Shown here in pieces: positions 18,875 to 25,887 of a stretch of 25,887 nucleotides of DNA (position 1 is the stretch's first letter; each line of letters starts with the position of its first letter). The notes beneath the pieces are model-generated. The model had not been told where the DNA came from. It was given only the letters and a program-made list of their open reading frames with translations, and ran no database searches. The DNA comes from a virus. The DNA lies in the IMG/VR virus record IMGVR_UViG_3300025626_000118, positions 1 through 25,887 of that record; one strand, 5' to 3'. The position numbers and the translations under genes were made by a program.

Positions 18875-19830
18875 TGAAAATACTATTCTCCGCCGATTGG
18901 CACATAAAATTAGGTCAGAAGAACGTACCCGTCAATTGGGCACGTGCTCGCTATGACAGCTTCTTTCACCAGATTTATTTGTTGGAAGATGATGCAGACT
19001 TGCATATTATTGGCGGCGACATCTTTGATAGAGTTCCAACTATTGAAGAACTAGAACTGTATTTTACCTTTGTAAAAGGTTGTCAGATTGAAACTCTCAT
19101 TTATGACGGTAATCATGAGGCGACTAGAAAGAATAAAACATTCTTTACGGCGTTAAAAGAAGTAACCCATTCCTTAAACGATAAGGTTACTATTATTGAC
19201 GAAGCATACGAAGATGAAAGAGGTTTTAGTATTCTTCCTTACTGTGATTTACACAAGAAGAATTCTATTGAGATGCTGAATAAGAACTTTCCGGTCTTTA
19301 CTCATGTGAGGGGTGAAATACCCCCTCATGTTCAGCCGGAAGTAGACTTAGAAAGATTTGCAAGGTTTCCAAAAGTATTTGCGGGAGACTTGCATTCCCA
19401 CTCTAATTGCCAGAAAAATATAGTATACCCAGGAAGTCCGATGACTACTAGCTTTCATAGATCGAAAGTAGAAACGGGAGTTCTAGTTATACTTGAAGAC
19501 TGGGATTGGTACTGGGAGAAAATGGAGCTTCCACAACTTATTCGTAAAACAGTCAGTGACCCTGCTGAAATGATCACGGGGCTATATGATCATGTTATTT
19601 ACGAACTAGAAGGAGACCTCGGAGACCTAGCAAAAGTAGGCTCCAGTGACCTTCTCGATAAGAAAGTTGTAAAACGAAGTTCTGAAGCGACACTTGTTTT
19701 GGATAAAGAGTTCTCCGTTGGAGAAGAGTTAGTAGAATACTTAACTTACGTGCTAGAAATAGCTGAAGATAAAATACCCGAAATATTAGGACTATATAAT
19801 GATTACGCTAAAAATATTGAAATGGAGTAA
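18874..19830 (+). CDS. Mre11/SbcD-like nuclease subunit (T5 D12-like)
   Basis: A 318-residue metallophosphoesterase nuclease. All family motifs are visible: Asp8 and His10 in FSADWH, Asp49 in GGDIFDR, YDGNHE (Asp78, Asn80, His81), His144 in FTHVRGE, and GDLHSH (Asp172, His174, His176). It forms a complex with the Rad50-like product of the next gene to process DNA ends for recombination-dependent replication. It starts as TAATG on the SSB stop, and the partner gene overlaps its 3' end by 32 bases, so the subunits are co-translated. Its T4 counterpart is gp47. Confidence 0.94.
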   Translation: MKILFSADWHIKLGQKNVPVNWARARYDSFFHQIYLLEDDADLHIIGGDIFDRVPTIEELELYFTFVKGCQIETLIYDGNHEATRKNKTFFTALKEVTHSLNDKVTIIDEAYEDERGFSILPYCDLHKKNSIEMLNKNFPVFTHVRGEIPPHVQPEVDLERFARFPKVFAGDLHSHSNCQKNIVYPGSPMTTSFHRSKVETGVLVILEDWDWYWEKMELPQLIRKTVSDPAEMITGLYDHVIYELEGDLGDLAKVGSSDLLDKKVVKRSSEATLVLDKEFSVGEELVEYLTYVLEIAEDKIPEILGLYNDYAKNIEME

Positions 19831-21595
19831 TTGTTTCTCTTATGGAGAAGGCAATGAACTCGATTTAGCTTCCACCAGACTTACTCAAATCTTGGGTTAC
19901 AATGGCGCTGGAAAATCTTCTATTCCTCTCATTTTGGAAGAAGTTCTATTTAATAAAAACTCCAAAGGTATCAAGAAAGCCGATATTCCTAACAGAGAGT
20001 TGCAGAATGGATACTCTATCAGCCTTACGTTCAGTAAAGAAGCTGACGAGTATGAGATCGACCTTCAAAGAAAGTCTAACTTAAAAGTAAAGTTCATTAA
20101 GAATGGTGAAGATATTGGTAGTCATACGGCTACCAATACTTATAAAACTATTCAAGAAGTGCTTGGCGTAGACTTTAAAACTTTTACACAAGTAGTATAT
20201 CAACATCCTAACGCTAGTTTGAATTTTCTTACTGCTACCGATGCGAACCGTAAAAAGTTCCTGATAGACTTGCTTGGTCTAGAAAAGTATGTAAATCTCT
20301 TTGAAGTTTTTAAAGAAGCTTCACGAGGGGTTGAACAAGAATATGCCCAGCTTGAAGGTCGTATTTCCACTGTTGAGAAATGGTTGGAAAATAATAAACT
20401 GACGGATACTACCCCACGAGAACTTGTAAATCTTCCGAAAATCTCGGATGAGGATGAGGAAGCATTGAGTTCTCTTATGGCTGAAATTAAAAATATTTCA
20501 TCAACAAATCGTCAAATTTCTCAAAATAATCAATATAAAAGTATGTTGAAAGAAATTAATATACAGGAAATTCAAGCAATTGAAGCTTCCGAGCATATTT
20601 CATACGATGAGTTGCAGTCACAGCTAGGCGCTATAGCGGGGTCTATCGGTTCAGGACAAAAAATCATCAAAAAGATGGAGAACTTGGAAAATGTATGTCC
20701 TACCTGTGAACAACCCGTTACAGAAGATTTTAAGAAAAAACATATCTCTGAAGAAGAAGAGAAAGTTAAAATCGAACAAGACAAGCACACAAATATCCAG
20801 AAGAAAATTAAAGAGATTCAAGAGAACAATGAAAACTTCGCAATAAAGACTAGAAAACAGAAAGAGTGGGAAGAGTTATATCGCTCGGTTGATAGTACAC
20901 TTCCTACTGTATTAGTTGACGAAGAAGTTCTCAAAGTTCGCATTACTAATATCCGGAATACTATTGCAACACAGAAAAATGAAATAGATGTGATGCAGAG
21001 AGAGAACGAAGCTCGTTCAGCTTATAACGCTAAAATAGAAGTTATAACTGAACAAACGGCTGAGTTCGAAAAACAACTCGAAGAAGTAGTATCTCGATAT
21101 AATGTTCTAGGAATTAAGAAAGGTAATCTTGAAATCTTGAAAAAAGCTTTTAGTACAAACGGACTCATTGCATACAAGATCGAAAATCTTGTTAAAGAAC
21201 TGGAAGAATTAACGAGCGAATACCTCGCAGAACTTTCAGACGGTCGTTTTACATTGAACTTTGCCGTGAATAACGATAAACTCAACGTAGAAATCACAGA
21301 TAATGGAAACGTAGTAGATATTCTAGCACTTTCGAGTGGAGAATTGGCAAGAGTAAATACAGCTACTCTTCTTGCTATTCGCAAGTTGATGAGCAGTTTA
21401 TCCTCTAGTCGTATTAATGTTCTATTTCTAGACGAAGTTATGACAGTACTGGATGAGGTAGGAAAAGAAAAGCTGGTAGAAGTTCTATTAGAGGAAGAGC
21501 TTAATACTTATCTAGTAAATCATGGGTGGTCTCATCCATTACTAGAGAAAGTAGAAGTAATTAAAAGCTCAAGTATAAGTAGGTTGGTAGCATAA
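19799..21595 (+). CDS. Rad50/SbcC-like ATPase subunit (T5 D13-like)
   Basis: A 598-residue SMC-type ATPase. Walker A is GYNGAGKSS (33-41), the Q-loop region contains FTQVVYQHPNAS, the coiled coil spans about 165-460 and is broken by a zinc hook Cys300-Pro-Thr-Cys303, the ABC signature is LSSGELARV (511-519), Walker B is VLFLDE (541-546), and the late VNHGWSHP carries the H-loop. The length is like T4 gp46 and T5 D13, with a much shorter coil than cellular Rad50. With the preceding nuclease it should resect DNA ends. The start overlaps the nuclease gene and the stop overlaps the next start as TAATG. Confidence 0.95.
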   Translation: MITLKILKWSNCFSYGEGNELDLASTRLTQILGYNGAGKSSIPLILEEVLFNKNSKGIKKADIPNRELQNGYSISLTFSKEADEYEIDLQRKSNLKVKFIKNGEDIGSHTATNTYKTIQEVLGVDFKTFTQVVYQHPNASLNFLTATDANRKKFLIDLLGLEKYVNLFEVFKEASRGVEQEYAQLEGRISTVEKWLENNKLTDTTPRELVNLPKISDEDEEALSSLMAEIKNISSTNRQISQNNQYKSMLKEINIQEIQAIEASEHISYDELQSQLGAIAGSIGSGQKIIKKMENLENVCPTCEQPVTEDFKKKHISEEEEKVKIEQDKHTNIQKKIKEIQENNENFAIKTRKQKEWEELYRSVDSTLPTVLVDEEVLKVRITNIRNTIATQKNEIDVMQRENEARSAYNAKIEVITEQTAEFEKQLEEVVSRYNVLGIKKGNLEILKKAFSTNGLIAYKIENLVKELEELTSEYLAELSDGRFTLNFAVNNDKLNVEITDNGNVVDILALSSGELARVNTATLLAIRKLMSSLSSSRINVLFLDEVMTVLDEVGKEKLVEVLLEEELNTYLVNHGWSHPLLEKVEVIKSSSISRLVA

Positions 21596-22038
21596 TGGTA
21601 GATTCGAGAGCGAAAGGACAACGAGGAGAGTATCTTGTAAGAGATATGCTTCGTGATGCCTCTGGCCTACAGTTTGAGAGAGTCCCCAGTTCGGGGGCTC
21701 TCGCTTACTTGAAAGGCGATTTATATATACCAGACGCTAATAATGCGTTTTGTATAGAAGTAAAGAATTATGAAAAATCTCCGCTAAGTGATAAGGTATT
21801 TACAAATAAAACTAATTACCTTTTGATTTGGTGGGAGAAGATAGTAAAACAAGCAGAGCTTAAACTACAGCAACCTTTGTTGTTTTTTAAGTATTCTCGT
21901 TCAAAGGTATTTGTGGTAACAAACATAAAACCTGAAAATACAAAATACATGCACATCTCCTGGCTAGATTGCTATGTATGTCTAGCCGAAGAATGGCTAG
22001 AAAATGAAAAGATGGAGTGGACTCGTGGCCAGTTTTAA
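21595..22038 (+). CDS. Holliday-junction-resolvase-like PD-(D/E)xK nuclease (T5 D14 position)
   Basis: A 147-residue protein with the archaeal Hjc/PD-(D/E)xK arrangement: RAKGQRGEYLVRDML (catalytic Glu12), VPSSGALAYLKGDLYIPD (Asp42), and CIEVKNY (Glu55-Val-Lys57). The S/GALAYLKGD loop is typical of resolvase-like enzymes. It probably cuts branched DNA made during recombination. T5 places D14 between the D13 and D15 genes, and this gene sits in the same place. It starts as TAATG on the upstream stop and overlaps the flap nuclease start by 14 bases. Confidence 0.83.
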   Translation: MVDSRAKGQRGEYLVRDMLRDASGLQFERVPSSGALAYLKGDLYIPDANNAFCIEVKNYEKSPLSDKVFTNKTNYLLIWWEKIVKQAELKLQQPLLFFKYSRSKVFVVTNIKPENTKYMHISWLDCYVCLAEEWLENEKMEWTRGQF

Positions 22039-22876
22039 AGAACGAATAATGGAACCTAATAAGAACGCTCTTATTGTTGACGGTATGAACTTAGCATTTC
22101 GTTGGAAACACCAAGGTAAGTTAGATTTTAAACAGGACTATATTAATACTGTAAAGAGTTTGGCTCAATCATATGATTGTAGTAAAATTATTATAGCGGG
22201 AGACCAAGGGTCTAGTGCTTATAGAAAATTTATTGATCCTCAGTACAAAGCGAATAGAGCAGAAAAATACAAAGATCAAACAGAACAAGAGAAAGAGGAT
22301 ATTAAGTTATTCTTCGAGGAGTATGAAAGAACTCTAGAAGGGTTAGAAGAACAGTTTCTTTTGCTGAGATACGCTAATGTGGAAGCCGATGACTTGGTAG
22401 CTTATGTAGTATCAAAAAGAGAAGAGATGGGTATCGAAGATATATGGATGATTTCAAGTGACCGTGACTGGGACTTACTCGTAAATGAAAATGTATCTAG
22501 ATTCTCTACAGTAACTCGTAAAGAAACTACGGTGTTTAATTGGGAGGAATTTTTCGATTTTCCTCAAGAAGATTACATCTCTTTTAAAGTTCTAACAGGC
22601 GATAAGGGAGATAATATTGATGGAGTTGCGGGTATTGGCCCTAAAAGGGCTACGGAACTTATCAAAGAATACGGTACAGCGTTTGATATCTACGACGCTA
22701 TACCTATACCTAGTAGATATAAATATATTCAAGCTCTTAATGCGAGCAAGGAACTAATACTTAAAAATTATAGGATGATGGATTTGGTCAGCTATTGTGC
22801 TGAAGCTATAGAACATCCTGGGCATAGTCTACTAGAAATAGACGAACGAGTAAAGGAATATATAAATGTTAATTGA
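22025..22876 (+). CDS. 5'-3' exonuclease/flap endonuclease (T5 D15-like)
   Basis: The GTG at 22025 is preferred because GGAG lies seven bases upstream, giving 283 residues starting MASFKERIMEPNKN. An in-frame ATG at 22004 would add seven residues with a weaker site. Metal-binding residues of the FEN family are visible: Asp19 in IVDGMN, the basic SSAYRKFIDPQYKANR arch start, ANVEADDLVAYV, MISSDRDWDLL and LTGDKGDNIDGVAGIGPKRA, the last being the helix-hairpin-helix. It should remove RNA primers and 5' flaps, complementing the polymerase, which has no such domain. It overlaps both the resolvase-like and nrdA genes. Confidence 0.93.
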   Translation: MASFKERIMEPNKNALIVDGMNLAFRWKHQGKLDFKQDYINTVKSLAQSYDCSKIIIAGDQGSSAYRKFIDPQYKANRAEKYKDQTEQEKEDIKLFFEEYERTLEGLEEQFLLLRYANVEADDLVAYVVSKREEMGIEDIWMISSDRDWDLLVNENVSRFSTVTRKETTVFNWEEFFDFPQEDYISFKVLTGDKGDNIDGVAGIGPKRATELIKEYGTAFDIYDAIPIPSRYKYIQALNASKELILKNYRMMDLVSYCAEAIEHPGHSLLEIDERVKEYINVN

Positions 22877-24629
22877 TTATGGAAGAGATCGTCTTCTTTC
22901 CACGTTTGGTATCCAGACGCTAGAAGATAGATATTTAATAGAAGGTGAATCATCGCCTCAGGACGCTTTCGCACGTGCGGCGAAAGCCTTCGCAGATGAT
23001 GAAGGTCATGCACAGCGTTTGTATGATTACGCAAGTAATCTGTGGTTTATGTTTTCTACTCCAATTCTTTCGAATGGAGGGACTACTCGTGGACTACCTA
23101 TTTCTTGTTTTCTCAACTATGTTGAAGATAGTAGAGAAGGACTAACAGGACACTATACGGAGAACGCATTCTTGTCTTCCGTAGGTGGTGGCGTGGGCGG
23201 AAGCTGGAGCAGCATTCGCTCTGTAGGTTCACGCACAAGTAACGGAAGCGAAAGCACCGGCGTTATCCCTTTTATGAAAGTGGTTGACGCGGAGATGCTG
23301 GCTTTCTCACAAGGAGTAACTAGGAGAGGTTCATATGCAGCTTATTTACACATTTCTCATCCCGAGATTGAGGAGTTTCTCGATGTACGCAAGCCTACTG
23401 GCGGCGATATCAATAGAAAGTCTACCAATCTTCATCATGCTGTGGTCATTCCTGATAGCTTTATGAAGCTTATCGCGCAAGCGACACAAGAGCCAGGATT
23501 TGATGACAGTTGGGCATTGATTGACCCTCATAGTAATAAAGTGACTAAAACTGTAGCCGCGAAAGCTCTGTGGGTAAAACTGATTCAGAACCGTGTGGAA
23601 ACCGGCGAACCTTACATTATGTTTGAAGACGCAGTAAACAACGATCTTCCAGAGTATCAAAGAAACTTAGGTTTGCGTGTTCATCATTCTAACCTGTGTT
23701 CAGAAATTACTCTGCCCACGAATGAAGAGAGAACCGCAGTATGTTGTCTTTCTAGTGTGAATTTGGAAGAGTATGAAAGCTGGAAGAATATTCCCGAGTT
23801 CATTCCTGACTTAGTTCGTATGCTAGATAATGTAATAGAGTTCTTTATTCAGCACGCGCCTTCTTCTCTTGAGAAAGCAAAGTATAGTGCGATGAGAGAG
23901 CGTTCAATTGGTCTTGGAGCAATGGGTTTTCACGCCTATCTTCAACGGCATAACATTGCTTTTGAAAGTGCGATGGCGAAGAGTTTTAATATGAGAGCTT
24001 TCTCCCATATAAAGTCTTCCGCACTTGAAGCCAGTCAGCAGTTAGCTGCTGAGAAAGGAGAGTGTCCTGATGGAGTCGGTCATGGAATTCGTAATGCCCA
24101 CCTTCTTGCTATTGCCCCTAATGCTAGCAGTAGTATTATCTGCGGTAACACTAGTCCAAGCATTGAACCATATCGTGCAAATGCTTTTACCCAGAAAACA
24201 AAGTCTGGTACAAGTCTTCTGAAAAACGAATACTTGGAGCATGTTCTTGATGAGATAGGAATGAATAACGACGAAGTGTGGAAAGATATTATGACACACG
24301 GAGGCAGCGTTCAACATCTTGATTTTCTCGATACTTGGACGAAAGATGTATTTAAAACAGCCGTTGAACTCGATCAGCGTTGGGTTGTAGAGTTTGCGGC
24401 AGATCGACAGCAGCATATTTGCCAGTCACAATCTGTAAACTTATTCTTCCCAGCAGATGTAAGTAAACAGGAACTACACAATGTTCATATGCTTGCTTGG
24501 CGTCGTGGTATGAAAACTTTGTATTACGCTAGAAGTGAAGCATACAAACGTGCAGAAGTAGTATCTGACGAGAAATTAAGAGATTTTATATTTGACGACG
24601 AAGATTCGTGTCTAGCTTGTGAGGGGTAG
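22866..24629 (+). CDS. nrdA: Class I ribonucleotide reductase, alpha subunit
   Basis: A 587-residue catalytic subunit that reduces ribonucleoside diphosphates to deoxy forms. Active-site residues are Cys81 (LPISCF), the radical cysteine Cys278 in HSNLCSEI with Asn276 and Glu280, Cys293 in AVCCLSSVNL, and the Tyr-Tyr pair in MKTLYYAR for radical transfer. A C-terminal Cys-x-x-Cys (SCLACEG) accepts electrons from glutaredoxin. At about 590 residues it is shorter than E. coli NrdA (761) and starts without the N-terminal ATP-cone, so overall dATP inhibition should be absent. AAGGAA precedes the start, which overlaps the D15-like gene by 11 bases. nrdB follows after three bases. Confidence 0.96.
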   Translation: MLIDYGRDRLLSTFGIQTLEDRYLIEGESSPQDAFARAAKAFADDEGHAQRLYDYASNLWFMFSTPILSNGGTTRGLPISCFLNYVEDSREGLTGHYTENAFLSSVGGGVGGSWSSIRSVGSRTSNGSESTGVIPFMKVVDAEMLAFSQGVTRRGSYAAYLHISHPEIEEFLDVRKPTGGDINRKSTNLHHAVVIPDSFMKLIAQATQEPGFDDSWALIDPHSNKVTKTVAAKALWVKLIQNRVETGEPYIMFEDAVNNDLPEYQRNLGLRVHHSNLCSEITLPTNEERTAVCCLSSVNLEEYESWKNIPEFIPDLVRMLDNVIEFFIQHAPSSLEKAKYSAMRERSIGLGAMGFHAYLQRHNIAFESAMAKSFNMRAFSHIKSSALEASQQLAAEKGECPDGVGHGIRNAHLLAIAPNASSSIICGNTSPSIEPYRANAFTQKTKSGTSLLKNEYLEHVLDEIGMNNDEVWKDIMTHGGSVQHLDFLDTWTKDVFKTAVELDQRWVVEFAADRQQHICQSQSVNLFFPADVSKQELHNVHMLAWRRGMKTLYYARSEAYKRAEVVSDEKLRDFIFDDEDSCLACEG

Positions 24630-24632
24630 TTT

Positions 24633-25586
24633 ATGGTTACAGATGAAAGAAATTATTACAAACCGTTTCAGTATAACTGGGCGTATGAAGCGTACAAAAC
24701 GCAGCAGCATCTTCATTGGATGCCTGAAGAAGTTCCAATGGCAGACGATCTTAAAGATTATCGTTCTTTGGATGATAGTAGTAAGCGTTTACTTGGACAT
24801 ATCTTTCGTTTTTTCACGCAGAGTGATGTAGACGTTTGCTGTGGATATGCGAAGCATTATCTGCCTACGTTTAAAGCTCCTGAAGTACGAATGATGTTGT
24901 CTGCATTTGCAGCAATGGAAGCCGTTCATCAGGACGCATATTCTACTCTTCTAGAGACTCTTGGGTTTCCTGAAGAAGAATATCAAATGTTTATGGACGT
25001 TCAAGAAATGGCCGATAAGCATGAATATTTGACTAACTTTAACATGGACAGTAAGAAAGATATTGCTAAAACTGTGGCAGTATATAGTGGGTTTACCGAA
25101 GGAGTACAGTTGTTTAGTAGTTTTGCTATTCTATTGAACTTTCCTCGCCACAATCTTATGAAGAATATGGGCCAGATTGTTACCTGGTCAATTCGAGATG
25201 AGAGCTTACATGTTGAAGGAATGTCAAAACTTTTCAGAACTTATATTCAAGAGAACCCTGAAATATGGAATGATGAATTAAAGTATGAAATCTATTGTGC
25301 TGCTGAAAGAGTAGTAGAACTAGAAGATGCATTTATTGATGTTGCTTTTGGGGCTACCGAAGTAGAAGATCTATCAGCGGCTGAAGTTAAAGCATATATT
25401 CGATATATTGCAGATAAAAGACTCATGGGTCTAGGTATGAAGAAGATTTTCAATTCAGAAAGCAACCCTCTTCCTTGGCTAGACTATATGGTAAACGCAG
25501 TGGAACACACGAATTTTTTCGAAAATCGTTCCACAGAATACGCCCGAGCCAGTACTACTGGTAACTGGCAAGACATTTTTAAATAA
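24633..25586 (+). CDS. nrdB: Class I ribonucleotide reductase, beta subunit
   Basis: A 317-residue ferritin-like subunit holding the di-iron centre and tyrosyl radical. Metal ligands are in place: Asp65 (FTQSDVD), Glu96 and His99 (MEAVHQDAY), Glu156 (FTEGVQLF), Glu190 and His193 (RDESLHVE). The radical tyrosine is present at Tyr103, with the E-x-x-H-x-x-x-Y spacing of E. coli Glu115/His118/Tyr122, so a tyrosyl-radical enzyme is expected rather than the radical-tyrosine-less form. The C-terminus ends NWQDIFK, the tail that docks to NrdA. GAGGGG precedes the ATG. It follows nrdA directly. Confidence 0.96.
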   Translation: MVTDERNYYKPFQYNWAYEAYKTQQHLHWMPEEVPMADDLKDYRSLDDSSKRLLGHIFRFFTQSDVDVCCGYAKHYLPTFKAPEVRMMLSAFAAMEAVHQDAYSTLLETLGFPEEEYQMFMDVQEMADKHEYLTNFNMDSKKDIAKTVAVYSGFTEGVQLFSSFAILLNFPRHNLMKNMGQIVTWSIRDESLHVEGMSKLFRTYIQENPEIWNDELKYEIYCAAERVVELEDAFIDVAFGATEVEDLSAAEVKAYIRYIADKRLMGLGMKKIFNSESNPLPWLDYMVNAVEHTNFFENRSTEYARASTTGNWQDIFK

Positions 25587-25597
25587 GGAACCTTATT
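25582..25597 (+). promoter_or_regulatory. Small hairpin covering the ribosome site of the last gene
   Basis: AATAAG (25582-25587) and CTTATT (25592-25597) are perfect inverted repeats around the loop GAAC. The helix includes the AAGGAA ribosome site and ends at the ATG at 25598. It is short and AT-rich, so weak, but could tune translation. Confidence 0.35.
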
Positions 25598-25849
25598 ATG
25601 ACAACTGAAGTACAAGACAAGCCAACTCTAGTATTGGATGGCGAGAACCACGTAATTGATGATCTTTCTGACAAAGCCAAGTACATGGTAAGTCAGTTGC
25701 AGGATCTTCAGCAACAAGCTACTGCAAACTCTGCACGAGCAGATCAAATTGAAGTGGCACGACAAGGCTTTACTACTCTTCTGAAAGAAGAAATTGCAAA
25801 TCCGCAAATGGACGAAGCACCTCCTGCAGAGGGTGAAATAGTACAGTAA
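25598..25849 (+). CDS. DUF6447-like small phage protein
   Basis: An 83-residue protein with an N-terminal TLVLDGENHVIDDLSDKAKY, a helical coiled-coil-like region with MVSQLQDLQQQATANSARAD and IEVARQGFTTLLKEEI, and an acidic proline-rich tail. The L-x-LDG-x-x-(H/Y)-x-(V/I)-x-x-LSd-A pattern and the following helices are typical of the DUF6447 family, common in marine phages and of unknown function. It has its own ribosome site and is the last gene before a strong terminator. The gene just upstream is nrdB. Confidence 0.72.
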   Translation: MTTEVQDKPTLVLDGENHVIDDLSDKAKYMVSQLQDLQQQATANSARADQIEVARQGFTTLLKEEIANPQMDEAPPAEGEIVQ

Positions 25850-25853
25850 AACG

Positions 25854-25879
25854 AAAAGGGGCCTTGAGCCCCTTTTTTA
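25854..25879 (+). terminator. Intrinsic terminator closing the replication-RNR unit
   Basis: AAAAGGGGC (25854-25862) and GCCCCTTTT (25868-25876) form a perfect stem around the loop CTTGA, continuing into a T-run to 25878. It lies four bases after the stop of the last gene and marks the end of the long rightward transcript. Confidence 0.95.
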
Positions 25880-25887
25880 TTATGTTG

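Noticed and set aside
1-25887. tRNA genes, CRISPR array, insertion sequence, integrase or attachment sites
   Set aside because: I saw no cloverleaf with a TTCGA arm, no spaced direct repeats, no transposase or recombinase motifs and no terminal repeats, though a tRNA scan was not run.

Overview
The window is a compact, gene-dense, AT-rich piece of a lytic tailed bacteriophage genome. About 42 protein genes sit almost end to end, many joined by ATGA, GTGA or TAATG start/stop overlaps, and I recognise no tRNA, rRNA, CRISPR array, insertion sequence or integrase. The replication block has the layout of the T5 family: a split NAD-dependent DNA ligase, a DnaB-type helicase, a CHC2/TOPRIM primase, a family A DNA polymerase, a D10-type SF2 helicase, an Mre11/Rad50 pair like T5 D12/D13, a small resolvase-like nuclease at the D14 position and a D15-type flap nuclease. 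The accessory genes (PhoH, two MazG-like proteins, Hsp20, ThyX, class I ribonucleotide reductase, a DUF115-like protein beside a methyltransferase) are typical of marine phages. A marine gammaproteobacterial host is plausible but is an inference only.

Layout. Positions 1-2081 lie on the minus strand: thyX, a 41-residue membrane peptide, a MazG-like protein, a small barrel-like protein, a T4-type lysozyme and a probable inner-membrane spanin that runs off the left edge. Positions 2082-2311 are a divergent control region with two back-to-back consensus sigma70 promoters. From 2312 everything is on the plus strand: an Hsp20 plus micro-peptide unit closed by a terminator (2312-2861); an accessory block (2865-7451) with the DUF115-like/methyltransferase pair, glutaredoxin, MazG, small membrane proteins, two HTH-type DNA-binding proteins, a strong RNA hairpin and a PC4-like protein; the ligase block (7508-9915), in which the two ligase halves are separated by two unrelated genes; a four-repeat DNA-binding protein (9920-10642); the replication and recombination block (10728-22876); and ribonucleotide reductase plus a DUF6447-like protein, closed by a clear terminator (22866-25879).

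Regulation visible in the sequence. Seven promoters have a TTGAC(A/T) -35 box and a TATAAT or CATAAT -10 box separated by exactly 17 bases. Six of them also have an A-run just upstream of the -35 box. This points to use of host sigma70 RNA polymerase throughout the window.

Functional theme. ThyX, MazG, glutaredoxin and NrdAB supply and clean up deoxynucleotides. Helicase, primase, polymerase, ligase and two classes of ssDNA-binding protein (gp32-like and PC4-like) replicate DNA. The Mre11/Rad50-like, D10, D14 and D15 homologues process recombination and replication intermediates. The best candidates for new biology are the paired one-repeat and four-repeat GcrA-like DNA-binding proteins, the long hairpin at 6794-6840, and several conserved-looking genes of unknown function next to replication genes.
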